NCBI GenBank assembly: GCA_001986395.2
Contig: MQVO02000012.1
Coordinates: forward strand, 1,054,001 to 1,118,000
Source: Irpex lacteus
Taxonomy: Eukaryota; Basidiomycota; Agaricomycetes; Polyporales; Irpicaceae
Length of the DNA: 64,000 bases
Direction: 5' to 3'
Shown here: piece by piece, positions 1-11,773 of the stretch
How the letters are laid out: every line of letters begins with the position of its first letter
Position numbering within the stretch: position 1 is the stretch's first letter
The notes under the pieces: generated by a model
Database searches by the model: none
What the model was told of the DNA's origin: nothing
The model's input: the letters and a program-made list of their open reading frames with translations, nothing else
Program-made: the position numbers and the translations under genes

Positions 1-2560
1 GTGCTCTGAAGCAGAGTAGAGTGTCAGTCAGCGATTCCCTGAAGCGGCTAGAGCTGTTGCAAGAGTTCTTGCTCTGGTACTTTGACTCGTTCTTGATCGC
101 ACTAATACGGGTATGTCTATCCATTGTCGTTCTTATATGTACATTCAAATGATGGGGGTTTGTTTAGACGAATTTCTACGTCACGGAATCAGGCGCCTTT
201 AGAAACAAGGTTTTATATTTCCGGCAAGACGACTGGGATACGCTTTGCAAACCGTTGGTACAACGGCTGTGTACAAACACTTTCCAACGGCTTACAAAGG
301 TAGGTATGGATGTGCCCTCTCCCCTATAGCCGCTGCCATACTGAAATGTATGACTATAGCAAGATGCAGAAGAGATCCTGCGTCAGCGCCGCCTCGGGTT
401 CTCCTTCGTGCGGCTGCTACCCAAGGAGACAGGTGTGCGACCGATAGTCAACTTGAAGCGGAAGAAGGCGTCAGGAGCTGTACGTCCTCTTTCTCATTCT
501 GTATGTCATCAAGCGTACTCACCTCACGGTTTAAAGGCATACGGTCAATATGCACAATCGATCAACCAGATCATGAGTGCTGCCTTCCACATCCTGACAT
601 ACGAGAAGGAGTCGCAGAGGCACCTGCTCGGAGCCTCTGTGTTTGGGCAGAACGAGATCTACGCGAAGTTGAAGGAGTTCAAGGTGAAACTTCTAAAGGA
701 TAAGCCAGATGGGAATCTGTACGTCTGTTCTTTTCTATCATTTGTGTTGTGACTCAGCAGCTATGACAGACCAAAACTTTATTTCGTGAAAGTGGACGTG
801 CAGACGTGCTTCGACACGATCGAGCAGAAGAAGCTTCTCGAGATTCTGAAGGAGATCATCTCCGAGGATGAGTATACTATCCAGCGACACGGCGAAGTGA
901 TTTCTGTCACTGGGAAGATCAGACGCAACTTCGTCAAAACCGGCATGCCAGGTGGTACGTACCCCTCCATTTGAACTATAGATTGAGATAGTTCTGACTG
1001 TCCAACACTGCGATAGATGACCAGCCGCATTTCATGCGGACGGCACACCAGCTCGCTGGAGCGCTACGGGATACGATATTTGCGGATCAGGTGTTGTACC
1101 CGTCGACGAGAAGGAGGGAGATTCTTCAGTTGCTTGAGCAGCATATCACGGATAATATCGTGAAGGTAGGAGCTCCTGTCTTTCTGTGTCCTCACTATGT
1201 GTCTGATGTACAGACTAGATTGGAGACAACTATTATCGGCAGGTCGTGGGTATACCCCAGGGTTCGATACTGTCCTCGCTGTTATGCTCATTCTTTTACG
1301 GCGATCTTGAGAGAAGGAAGTTAGTTTCCACTGACGAGGACCAGAGTGTACGTCGTATCCTCAATGCGCTCGATGTTTAGCTGTCGGAGCCATGCTGACT
1401 GATGTGACATAGGTTTTAATGAGGCTGATTGACGATTATATGTTTATTACGACTGATCTGGAGCAGGCGAAGAAGTTCTTGAGGGTCATGAACCAAGGTA
1501 CGTCCCTTCACTACTTTCAAAACATTCCCTTATTCACCAACATGGCTTTGTAGGTCATCCTGAATATGGATGCTTCATCTCGCAAGACAAGACTCTGACC
1601 AACTTCGAGGACGAGTCGATGCCTAACGTTGTAGACCTGACTCAAAGTGGTATGTTTTATGCTATGTGAGGAGCTTGTTTGGGGCTGATGAATTGTAGCA
1701 TTTCCGTGGTGCGGGTTCAAGATCGACATGACCGACTTGTCCGTGTCGATCGACTATTCAAGGTTCAACGAGACTTGTCAGTAACTCATCGAGCGACCGA
1801 TGGCGATTTCTAACCGCGGGATTGCATTATAGACTTACAAGACTCCCTGACGGTCGACTTTGGCCGCAAGCCGGGCGCGTCGTTCGTGCAGAAGATGTTA
1901 CAGTAAGCATGTCTTCGTTTACCGCTGATGCTTTTCAAACTCACCAAGGCGTAGACTAGCGAAGTCGAAGAGCCACGTTATCTTCACTGATCCAGCGGTG
2001 AACTCGTCTCATACAATCCACAAGAATATCTATGAGAACTTTCTGGTCACCGCGATGAAGATGCACTACTACCTCCGAAGTTGGAAGTTCGACGTGCGGA
2101 ACCGTTCTGCCTTTTTGACGAGTACGTCGGACGTACCCATATGGATATGTCTTACCAGCCAAATCTTACGACGCATCGTATTCCGCAGGTACAATTCGTC
2201 AGATGATCAGGTACGCTTACTCGAGCATGCGCAACAAGGCGACGAATAAAGTGGCCAAGGCGTCCGGAGGCAAGTGCGAAGTCACGAAGGCTGTGGTTCT
2301 CTGGTGAGTCAGCCATTCTCCCGGCGCATCACATCTGCTGCGTTCTAGCGTTCCATGTGCTCATGACCATGGTTCTCGTATGTTGCAGGCTGGGTACCCA
2401 CGCCTTTCACAGCGTGCTCTCATGCAAGTCCCAGGCCTATCAGACTGCTTTGCGGGGATTGGAGTTCGATTTGAGTTTACCGCAATATCGGCGATTACGG
2501 AAGAGGATGAAGAAAGTGGTCAGAGAAGGCCAGGAGGTGATACGAGTTCTGTCATTCTAG
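1..2560 (+). CDS. TERT: Telomerase reverse transcriptase, C-terminal two thirds (5' end outside window)
   Basis: Catalytic subunit of telomerase, which copies the telomerase RNA template onto chromosome ends. Thirteen exons can be read: 1-110, 168-299, 360-718, 758-954, 1017-1165, 1219-1347, 1413-1497, 1554-1649, 1699-1776, 1833-1902, 1955-2121, 2159-2303 and 2389-2560. They join in one frame of about 628 residues. The TERT-specific T motif FYVTESGAFRNKV opens exon 2. Motif 1/2 reads LLPKETGVRPIVNLKRK, motif A FVKVDVQTCFDTI, motif B' RQVVGIPQGSILSSLLCSFF and motif C LMRLIDDYMFI. All three catalytic aspartates (one in A, two in C) are present. Motif D/E (FPWCGFKID) and a thumb domain ending WLGTHAFHSVLSCKSQAY follow, then a stop at 2558-2560. 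The N-terminal TEN/TRBD region lies to the left. Introns are 37-85 nt. I see no break in the visible part. Confidence 0.95.
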
Positions 2561-2875
2561 TTTTCCAGTTAGAGTAAGTTTTGTTTTACCAGTGAGCGTC
2601 ACAGTCATGAATTTTCCTGACAGGTCGGGGATGCAGTAGATCTCCTTTATCTAAGCGAGGGGCTATCTGAGATATTCACATGTTCGGGCCGTCTGATTAC
2701 TGCGGGAAGCTCATCGCTGTTTACTGTACACGTTGCTACGTACACGCACCTTCCAAGTTCTCTCATCTCAGGCCTTCGAGAGCCCAGATAAAACATAGCC
2801 GGAACTCCCGGTCACGTTCTCCCAAGTGCATTGCTGAGCTGAGCAGGAACGCCTGAGGCTGTGTTTGTTTTCGCC
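2561..2875. other. Intergenic: TERT 3' flank and GPx promoter
   Basis: About 315 bp between the TERT stop and the upstream GPx ATG. A short AT-rich stretch (ataaaacatag near 2790) could be a TATA-like element, but I cannot identify a promoter motif with confidence. No other gene is seen. Confidence 0.5.
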
Positions 2876-3813
2876 ATGCGTGCTCTGGAAAATCAATTGT
2901 ATCACACTCTCAGGTCGCCAACCAGTCTTTGCTTCCGTCGGACTGCTGCTATTCGCATATCCGAGCCCGGACGCGTCTGTGTCTCTGTCAGACCACCATC
3001 TTCGTCACGTTCTCTATCGTCTGCGCAACGACTATATAGCCTCTCGTCCGCTCGAGTCGTCTCTGCATCTCGTTCTCTACAACATCTACGCCCACAAACC
3101 CGAAGTTTCTCTAGCTCAGCAAACAAGATGTCTGAATTCTACAAGTTGAAGACCGAGTTGCCAAATGGCCAAGTGTTCGACTTTGAGCAGCTGAGGGGAA
3201 AGGTCGTTCTGATCGTGAATGTTGCATCAAAGTGGTACGCCGTATTTTAACATTTCCATCCTGGCGAACACGCCCTCTAACGTGAGACGTTCGTTCATAG
3301 TGGATTCACACCGCAATATAAGGGCCTCCAGGCTCTGTACGATAAGTACAAGGAGAAGGACTTTGTCATCCTCGGTTTCCCTTGCAACCAGGTGCGTCTA
3401 TCTCTTTTCTCTCAGACTCTACACACATACTAAACGGTGCACGTACCTGTCTTTCATTCAATTGTAGTTCGGTGGTCAAGAACCTGGAACAGACGATGAG
3501 ATTGCCACTTTCTGCGAGCGCAACCACGGCGTAAACTTCCCCCTCATGAAGAAGTCGGACGTCAACGGTGACCACACGAACGAGGTGTACAAGTACCTCA
3601 AGGACCAGAAGTCTGGTCTCCTCGGTCTCACCCGCATCAAGGTACGCATCCTTCATTTTCCCTCTCCATTCGAAACGTCAAACTAATGATGACACTTCGT
3701 AGTGGAACTTTGAGAAGTTCTTGATCGACAAGGAGGGCAAGGTCGTTCACCGCTGGGCGTCGACCACTTCTCCAGAGGCCATCGATGCTGAGATTGCCAA
3801 GCTCGTTGGGTGA
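2876..3813 (+). CDS. Glutathione peroxidase / thiol peroxidase (Hyr1/Gpx-like), possible dual-targeted
   Basis: Cys-type glutathione peroxidase that reduces H2O2 or lipid hydroperoxides, in fungi usually with thioredoxin. The core protein starts at ATG 3128 ([14 protein letters not shown]). Exons 3128-3234, 3301-3391, 3468-3641 and 3703-3813 sum to 160 residues with no break. The peroxidatic Cys lies in NVASKCGFTPQY, whose codon is split by intron 1. The Gln partner is in FGGQEPG, the Trp in KWNFEKFL, and a candidate resolving Cys is in FCERNHG. An in-frame ATG at 2876 adds 84 residues rich in Arg and Ser and poor in acidic residues, ending [10 protein letters not shown]. This looks like a mitochondrial presequence, so one gene may give mitochondrial and cytosolic forms. 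Exon 2 onward is the left edge of the segmental duplication; a decayed copy lies at 8661-9117. Confidence 0.93.
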
Positions 3814-4029
3814 ATCGATGGACCATCCACCGTTACGAAGAAAGAGGTTGAGTTGAATGTGAAATTGTAATATTGTATCTAGGTGTATAAAGTCTCAAGA
3901 TGTTATGGATATGATTGATATATTGTCATCAACGACTCGGATGTGCCGATACCAGACTTGCCAACAAATCCTACATAGTAAAAGCCATAGAAAAAAGTGC
4001 AACTATGCCAGCAATGCCCTGCTTCCGCG

Positions 4030-6511
4030 CTAGTGAAAGTTGCTCTCAGATTGAGAAGCGTTCAGCATCGTCAGCTCCGAGCTTTCATACTCGCTCGAAT
4101 CTTGACGAGTCCTGTGCTCAGCCCATGTGCTTATCTGCACATCAAACAGTCCAGCCCGACGTAAATCCTGGCGATCTGGGCGACGAATTCCAGCGAATCG
4201 ACTTTCGTTTCCGAGCAGCCATGTAAGCTGCAGGATGCCAGCGGAGTTTAGGTCATTGTTAATCTTTTGGTCTTTGGGACGACCTGACAATGCAAAGGTA
4301 AGTGCAAATAGCACACACGAAACTACCAGACTGATGATTAACTGTAACCAGGTCAGATCATGTTCACGACACTGATCAAATATGAGTATTGCGACGCACA
4401 GGTATAATGTTGAACTATGTATTTGCGGTTAGAACGATTGCCTATCAAACTGTCGCTGAAAGCACTCACATTTATCCGAAGTCTGATAGTAAGAACCTCT
4501 ACTATAGCTTTGCCCGTATCGTTGGACTGCAGGTTTGTAGAGTCTACGTATGAATAGATTGATGAACGATCCTTATTCCTATCTATAATGTTAGATCAGT
4601 GATATTGTCAATTCACTCATAGTACGCTCGCACTTACCGTACCACACGAGCGCTGCCATGGCCTTCCCCAGACTGCGCTGGAAGTCAGAGAGAAAGATAC
4701 TTGGAGACTCCGTGGAAAGGTTCAGGGCTGTCATGCTGTGGTTCAAATCGTCCATGAGGAATCTACACATGAGTTTCGTGAGGCACAAGACAACGGTGAA
4801 TTAAAAACGCAAGCATACTGATCTATCAAAGAGTAAGTAGTGGGGCCAGTTTTTATGAGGTTGTCCAGTACCGCTAGTTGTGTTGTGTTGTAGAATTGCA
4901 AGCTAGTCGTGTTGTATAGTAAGCCTACAGAAGGCTGAATAGTTGGGCGAGTAGCTGGGCGAGTAGGAGGTGGGGCTGCGTCAAAGACTGATATGAGCTA
5001 AATAGACGGCGGTTAGCTCATTTTATCCCGCTATAATGCGAAGCTTTCCCAGAGACTCACACCGGCGCTCAATGGGTCCTGGACACTGGTCGGGTAATCT
5101 TGGAACGACCAGTCCTTCCATAGCACGTCCATGAGCGTTATGTTTGCGGGTATGGCCTTGTAAGGTTGCCTTGTAGTTGTGGACACAGTGATGGTAGTAT
5201 TAGTGGTAGATATGTTGCAGAGGAATACTTGAACTGAGTTCACTATCAGAGAAAATTCAACCATTAGTCACAGAGACGTATCTGCCGAGCATATACCAAC
5301 CTAGCGCTTCAGACCAAGCAAATGACACATTACTACCCCAATCCCAAGTAGAGTTGAACCATGCCACGCCAGGATTAATTTCTGTCATGCCCTTCATTGA
5401 CTGAAAAGCATCCACCACTGGTATCGTCGAGAGTACAGGGATAATTGTAGATTGCACACCACTGGCACTGTTATACGTCGGTTTGCCAAATGTGGTCAAG
5501 GTTGCAGGAGCTGAAGGTGTGCGCATTAAGTATGCGTCAGATCCATCTTCACATTGGTAATGTACACGCACCGAGAATTTCTGTGAAAATGTCTATTCCG
5601 GGATGCCACGATGAATTGGCTGTGAGCGTTGTGAACGACCACTGGTACTTGGAGCTGCTAGTGCCAATGAACTCGCCGGCATACGATTCGAGACTAAATT
5701 CTGAATTCAACCCCCCGCAGTGCGCATCAAAGACCGTTGCGTTAACTGTTGTGTTTCCAATCGCCATCGGTATGACAGGCAAGACATCGTAAATCACATT
5801 GTCCTGTAATCCAATCTGTGGGAATTGATTGTAAACGCTGAGAATGTCATACGACTCTGCTAAGTCCCTGTGTTTTGGCACTGATCAAATGCTTATCAAT
5901 AGATAATGGGGGAGGTACTTACACCGAATGGGGAGAGGTGAGAGGTCTGGCAAGTTGGGTTGTCTGTTGTGTAGGTATTGTTGTGTTGTATGTGTTGACA
6001 CTCACGGACGCGGGGATTGTTACATGTAGGACGGCTATTCCTGCCAAGTACGACCCGATCAATGCGACATGGGAAACTGAGGAAGGCAGAGTGATCTGGT
6101 CCATGAGTGCAAACAGCGATGAGCCCAGGCCAAGCCATGCGGAAGCCTTGTCATGTATGGCGGTGAGGGTTTGGCGAGTATGGAGATCACGGATGAGAGC
6201 GAGTCTTTGAGTCGTTAGAACCAGTGTCGCAAGATAGAGCTGTCGAGTACGACGGTTAGCTATCTGAGTGATTCGAAGGCTATATCGATAACTTGAATAC
6301 TGTCACTACTTACAGTACTGAACGTTTGGGTTACTACGGCTACCGTAACAGACATTGTGGTCTGGCCGGTAGGCGAAAAGGGAAAGTTGAGCCCATGCTC
6401 GTAGTGTTGGGAAGCTACGACCACCAATGCAACGTATAGCAGAATCAGGATGATGTGAAGCACTCGACAGAGTTGCTCCTGGACGAAGAAATTTGAGAAC
6501 GTCCCTGGCAT
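4030..6511 (-). CDS. Uncharacterised multi-exon membrane glycoprotein, copy 1
   Basis: Family not recognised; it resembles the large hypothetical membrane proteins common in agaricomycetes. The start is taken at 6511 (MPGTFSNFF) because the paralogue begins in the same way at 11773. A first membrane segment (HIILILLYVALVVVASQHY) precedes the shared motif NFPFSPTGQTTMSV. A second segment (LIGSYLAGIAVLHVTIPA) follows in the next long exon. A large extracytoplasmic region then has several N-glycosylation sequons (GNTTVNATVF, ANSSW, FNSTW). A C-terminal membrane segment (LVVSCVLFALTFAL) leads to an Arg-rich cytosolic tail (GIRRPDRQDLRRAGLF) ending at 4030. Short introns interrupt throughout; internal exons were not all fixed. 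No clear disabling change was seen. The duplicated partner is 9256-11773. Confidence 0.7.
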
Positions 6512-8471
6512 ACTGTGGATTTGAGATGGATCCGTCAAGGGAGAGGAATGTTACGACCTACCAAGATTATATTTATACCGGTGTCGCACTTAAATATGGA
6601 CACTACAATACTCCAGCGTCACGGTAAGTCCATGATCGGCACCTGTAAAATCACAGCCATAGATGACATAACAGCCAACTTGGCTACGGACAGTTGGCGA
6701 TGTTATGTAGAAGATGACTACACTAGGGGACTTTAGGTAGCGGAGTCCTTTACAAGTTGTGTTGCACTCGACCATGATTCTCATTGACATAGGGATTGTG
6801 TGAGCATCTATCGGAAGACTGATGTGAGATGATTATAACGTGAGTTGACGACATATACTTAGTACATTATAGCAAGTGTAAGTTGACGAACTGAACTTGG
6901 TGTCCAACAAGAGTGGCTGCTCAGATGCTTGCTGACCAAGGGTATGTGTGGCCCTCAACTTGAAACAGACAGTACTAGAGCATTGAGGGACGTTTTTGCA
7001 TGTCTTTAAGGTGTATGAGCACGGATGCAAAATTCGTGTTTGAGCTGAAGATTGTTGAGAGATCGTAAATAGTTCTTCATAAGACGAATCGGATTGTCAG
7101 TTGCGGTGAGTGGCAGAGCAAGGGCTTGTGGCATGATTACTGAACGAGTTGGAAAATAACCTCTGACAACGATGGCAGTCTATAATGCCACTGATAGCTC
7201 AGTATGTCTACTGGCACCTCACGTGTGTCAGATTCAGTACATATCACCTACTTATCATGAGTAACACTCAGGCTGCCATGACGTTTATCTGTAAGGTGAC
7301 TGGCGCGGCGCTAAGTAATGGATGAGCCTGCCCTAATTAATCGCTTTGTGCCGACCTGACCGTCAACTGGGGCCTCTTACTCTCGACATTTTCAGTATCA
7401 GCGGTTGGCAATACACTCTGACTATCTTTAGGCTTTATAACGAGAAGCACTGTATCGTTTTCGGTTTTCACTTGGTATCAAGTATACGTCTCTCTTCTCT
7501 AACACTACTCTAACACCGTTTATATAGATGCCGCGAAAGGAAGGGCGACGTAGGCACGTTCGAATTTGGAGTCGGTGAATGGACCCATGCCCCCAGTACA
7601 TAATAGCTGGAGGTGATGACTTGTCAGATCTGCTGTTCCCCTGACCATTGCCCTTGTTCTTCTTTCATAGTGCCCGCTAAGAAGAAAACGCCGTCGTAGA
7701 GCAGCCCTGAGAAGCGTCACGGTAGAGAGACATGTGACGGATTGCATGGGCAAAAGTCTTGAACTATAATAACACTTTGCGTCGTTCTGCGCAAGGTCAC
7801 TGGTCATGCTCGATGTGCACGGCATATGAGAACAGTGGCTCTGCCGTAGCGGCCGCCCTCCACACAAACCGCTGCGTGCTCTCCCAAGCCGTACAGAACG
7901 AGAAGCATTCAACCTTGAGTTTTCCCATCTTGCTATATTGTCGGAAATTGGCAAGGGATACATCAGGTTCGTGCCCTCTCGAGATCTCTCTGTTAGTGAC
8001 GTTTGGCTGTAAGATGCACCCCATAGCGAGGAGTCGTAGGCCAATCGACGGACGTCTCGATCCCAACTGCCGTAGTCTCGGTAATGACCACGTAATATCA
8101 GACACCTCTTATGCTGATAGGTCTATGCGTGCAAATTGTGAACAAGCTCTTGTCCGTATAGTGTTGAGGTTGGTCGCGCGACGGCATGCTGCTTTATGGT
8201 TCACTTGCGCCCCGTTTGTTCTAACATGTGAACATGCCGGCAACTGGGCATTCAAGGGTTTGCTGCGCACCCACGGTGCACTGCTCCCTTTGCTTCGATT
8301 GCAAGACACCATTCAGGATGGACCCGGAGCCTATTTGAAGCTGAGAATCACCTACGTATCCCTTCTCATGATCACATGCATGAGGGAGGAGTGCTGAGTG
8401 TTGTTAATTCACGCACGGGACAGCTTGTTCACGACTATATCATAGCTGACTACAGTTGCAGACACCAATGT
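6512..8471. other. Intergenic and relic region of duplication unit 1
   Basis: From 6512 to about 7500 I see only short unconvincing open frames. Between 7520 and 8105 the minus strand holds coding-like fragments (ending PFTDSKFERAYVALPF) that match fragments at 13063-13560 in unit 2 (PFTNSKFKAYVGLPF). Pieces of one apparent protein fall in different frames in both copies. I read this as the remains, or an unresolved many-exon copy, of a duplicated minus-strand gene of unknown function. Confidence 0.4.
7520..8105 (-). pseudogene. Relic of an unidentified minus-strand gene, copy 1
   Basis: The minus strand contains fragments such as SDNIARWENS, MPCTSSMTSDLAQNDAK and PFTDSKFERAYVALPF. Each has a counterpart in unit 2 (SDNIARWETQ, MPYPSSMTSDFAQNDEK, PFTNSKFKAYVGLPF at 13063-13560). 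The conserved pieces sit in different reading frames. They could be exons of a living gene, but I found no consistent splice pattern joining them, and frames differ between copies. I do not recognise the family. Confidence 0.35.
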
Positions 8472-8657
8472 ATGTCCTCGTTCAACATGTTCTCCACTCT
8501 CGCTGAATGGTGACTCGGTCCTAAGTCCATTTCCCTCTCGCAAGAGTTCACAACAGTGCACCAAGCTCCTACATATTCTGTGCACCAAGAAGTCCCTTAC
8601 AAGGCTCCAGAGTTCAACATTGATGATTACAGACTGATGAAGGTTCGCTGTATCGGT
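8472..8657 (+). pseudogene. Truncated 5' stub of the flavin monooxygenase gene
   Basis: This matches the first exon of the complete FMO gene at 13936 from its ATG (MSSFNMFSTLAEW versus MSSSNMFSTLSEW). In this copy the next codons give an in-frame stop (gaatggTGA against gaatggtta in the intact gene). Similarity continues through APEFNIDDYRLMKVRCIG and stops abruptly at 8657, just before the Rossmann glycines would be completed, where GPx exon-2 sequence takes over. It is thus cut by the duplication junction and also carries a nonsense change. Confidence 0.85.
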
Positions 8658-8660
8658 TGC

Positions 8661-9117
8661 GAAGGACTTTGTCATCCTCGTTTTCCCTTGCAACCAGGTG
8701 CGTTTCTCTCTTTCTCGCACTCTACATACATACTAAACGATGGACGCATCTCTTTTTCCTTGGGTTACAGTTCGGTGGTCAAGAGCCTGGCATAGACGAT
8801 GAGATCGCTACCTTCTGCGAGCGCAACCACGGGCGTGAACTTCCCTCTCATGAAGAAATCAGACGTCAACGGCGACCACACGAACGAGATGTACAAGTAC
8901 CTCAAGGACCAGAAGTCTGGTCTCCTCGGTCCCACCCGCATCAAGGTACGCATTCTTCATTTTCCCTCTCCATTCGAAACGTCAAACTCATGATGACACT
9001 TCGTAGTAGGACTTTGAGAAGTTCTTGATCGACAAGGACGGCAAGGTCGTTCACCGCTGGACGTCGACCACTTCTCCAGAGGCCATCGACGCTGAGGTTG
9101 CCAAGCTCGTTGGGTGA
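8661..9117 (+). pseudogene. Glutathione peroxidase pseudogene (unit 2 copy)
   Basis: This copy of GPx exons 2-4 lacks exon 1 and the first part of exon 2, so the peroxidatic Cys and the start codon are absent. Two further lesions are visible. In exon 3 an extra G in the CERNHG region (aaccacgggcg against aaccacggcg) shifts the frame. At the last exon, the essential Trp codon after the acceptor is changed from TGG to TAG (cgtagTAGgac against cgtagTGGaac). The intron between these exons and the TGA at the end are still recognisable. It is dead, and is the right half of the chimeric junction with the FMO stub. Confidence 0.92.
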
Positions 9118-9255
9118 ATCGATGACAGAGGTAGAGTCAACTGTGACATTGTAATATTGTATCTGGATATATGATGTCTCAAGATTTTATGGATGTGCTC
9201 GAATACCATCGTGTATGGGTTGTTCAGCTCCTCACAGTCAGGCCTGGACGGCAAG

Positions 9256-11773
9256 TTATGCAAGCTCGTCCTCAGACCGGGATTTTAGCACCGTCAACTC
9301 CGTGCTCTCGCAATCAGTCGAATCCCGATTAGCTTTGTCCTCCGCCCATGCACTCATCTGTACGTCGAATAGCCCAGCCCGGCGTAACTCCTGGCGTTCT
9401 GGTCGACGGATCCTAGCGAATCGACTGTCATTTCCAAGTAGCCACGTTAATTGCAGAATTCCTGCGCTGTTTAGGCCATTGGCGACCTTCTGTCCTTTGG
9501 AATTATCCGATAGGGGAAAGGTGAGTGCCAAAAGCGCACACGAAACTCCTAAACTGACAGCTAACTGTGAATGTGTATGATCTGATCTCAGATGTCGATT
9601 GAGTGTCAGTAATATGACTATGACGTACAGGTATGATGTTAAACTATGTTGTAATTGCATTAGAAACGGTTGTGTATGATAATTTGTTTGAGGAACTCAC
9701 ATTTAGACGAAGTCTATTAGTAAGAACCTCTACTATAGCCACCCCTGTATTGCTGGACTGTGGCGTCGTAGAATTTGCGTATGAATAGATCGAGGAACGA
9801 TTTTGATTCCTGTCTATCATTTATGTAGTCCAATCAGTGACCATTATTATAAACTCGCTCATACGCTCACACTTACCATACCACATGATGGCCGCCATGG
9901 CTTCCCCAGACTATGCTGAAAGTCAGACAGTAAGATATTCGGGGGCGGGAAAATCTTTGGGGCAGTCATGCTATGATTCAAATCCTCCATGAGGAACCTG
10001 GATAATAATATTCATGAATATTGAGCGAGATGAACTAGTCAATCGACGTACTGATCTATTAATGAGTAGGTGATAGACGATGCTACAGGCATCGTGTTAT
10101 TCAATTGCAGGCTAGTCGTATTATAGAGATACCCTATTACGTCTCGGGCGTTCTCAACCCCGAGTGGAATGGCTTGTCGAGTAGAAGCTGGCGCATTAGA
10201 AAAGACTGGTTCGACCTAAGTGAGCATAAGCTAAATTATTGTACGCCCCCAGATGCAGCTACGCATGAACGCAATGAGAGATCATTCTAGAGACTCACGT
10301 CGTTAAGCAGTGGATCTTCAATCGTGGCCGCATAATCCAGATACGACCAGTTCCTCCACAGCACGTCCGCGTCGGGCAGAGTACTAGTAGTCACCTCGAA
10401 AGGCTGCCTTGTAATCGCGGACACCATGACAGTAGTTATAATGGTGGATATGTTGCAGAGGAATACCTGGACCGAGTCCACTGCCGGTAGATAATTGACT
10501 GTCAGCCTTGGTCGGATTTATCCACAGGGAGTGACCAACCTAGAGCTTCCATACTGGCTAGAGATAGATTATTCTGGTTTGGACCGCTGAGCCATGCTAC
10601 GCCAGGATTTATCTTTACCAGGCCTTCCGTCGACTGAGAAGAGTCCACCACCGGGATCGTCGAAATTACTGTGATGATGGTAGACATCACGGGTTCGGAG
10701 GTGTTGGACCCATAGATATAACTCCCGTCCAGTTTCAACGATGCCGACGTAGTCAAGGTTGCAGGAGCTAAAGTATGCATGTGTCAGAAACATCCCAATA
10801 TTAGCGATATTGACGCACCAAGGATGTCCACATCGAGAAACCATCCATCCGGAATACCCGTAACGTTCAGTTCCGAATCGGAAAACCGTCGGCCCTGGGA
10901 AACGTTCGCCCCGAAAAACCATTGGCTCCCGGAGACGCGAGAATCATCGAACTTCAAGTCTACATCCAACACTGCGCAGCGCGAGTCGAATACCGTTGCA
11001 TTAACTATTGCGTCATTGACTGCCATTGGAACAATGGGCAACATATCATATATCATATTGTCCTGCAGTCCGATTTGCGGGAACTGATTGTAAACACTGA
11101 GAATGTCGTAAGACTCTTCTAAATCCCTGTATTTCGGTGCTGATCAAATGAGAACCAGGAGATAAAAGAAGAAATTCACTCACATCGAATTCGGGTACAC
11201 AATAGGCCTGCCAAGCTGAGTTGTTTGATGTGTTAACATTGTTGCGTTATATGTGGCAACGCTCACGGAGGCAGGGATTGTGACGTGAAGGACGGCTATC
11301 CCTGTCAAGTACGACCCGATCAATATGACACTTGAGACTGAAGAAGGCATATTGATTTGATCCATGAGTGCAACCAGTGATGAGCCCAGACCAAGCCATG
11401 CGGAAGCTTTGTCGTGTATGGCGGTGAGAGTTTGACGGGTATGGAGATCGCGGATGAGGGCGAGTCTTTGGATGAGTAGGACGAGCGTCGCGAGGTAAAG
11501 CTATGAAGCCGCCGGTCAGCTTGGGAGACTCAAAATTACGTTTATGTCCCTGTCACTGCTTACAGTACTAAACATTTGGGTTATCACGGATACCACTACG
11601 GACATTGTGGTCTGCCCAGTAGGCGAAAATGGGAAGTTGAGCCCATGCTCGTAGTGTTGGGAGGCTACGACCACAAGAGTTACATAGAGCAGAATTAGCA
11701 GAATGTGGAGTCCCCGACAGAGCTGCTTTTGGCCGAAGAAACTTGAGAATAGCTGATGGGACATCGCTGGCAT
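9256..11773 (-). CDS. Uncharacterised multi-exon membrane glycoprotein, copy 2
   Basis: Paralogue of the gene at 4030-6511, in the same place in duplication unit 2. The start is set at 11773 (MPAMSHQLFSSFF). The order matches copy 1: membrane segment HILLILLYVTLVVVASQHY, then NFPFSPTGQTTMSV, second segment LIGSYLTGIAVLHVTIPA, a sequon-bearing ectodomain (YDMLPIVPMAVNDAIVNATV), and a C-terminal membrane segment followed by IRRPERQELRRAGLF. The two copies differ at many residues but keep the same frame, splice layout and motifs. This suggests both are functional, unlike the flanking GPx and FMO remnants. Function unknown. Confidence 0.68.

Larger units (their letters stand above)
3355..8660. 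repeat. Segmental duplication unit 1 (direct)
   Basis: This unit begins inside GPx exon 2 (gaaggactttg at 3355), contains the membrane-protein gene at 4030-6511, and ends inside the FMO 5' exon (tatcggt at 8651-8657). The same order and orientation recur in 8661-14121. At the boundary the FMO sequence switches to GPx within a few bases (tatcggt-tgc-gaaggactttg). This is the expected junction of a tandem duplication by unequal or illegitimate recombination between a GPx gene and an FMO gene. The copies differ at many positions, so the event is not recent. Confidence 0.85.

Noticed and set aside
245..703. Plus frame of 152 codons overlapping TERT
   Set aside because: It is out of frame with the TERT exons and runs through a TERT intron; the motif 1/2 frame is the coding one.
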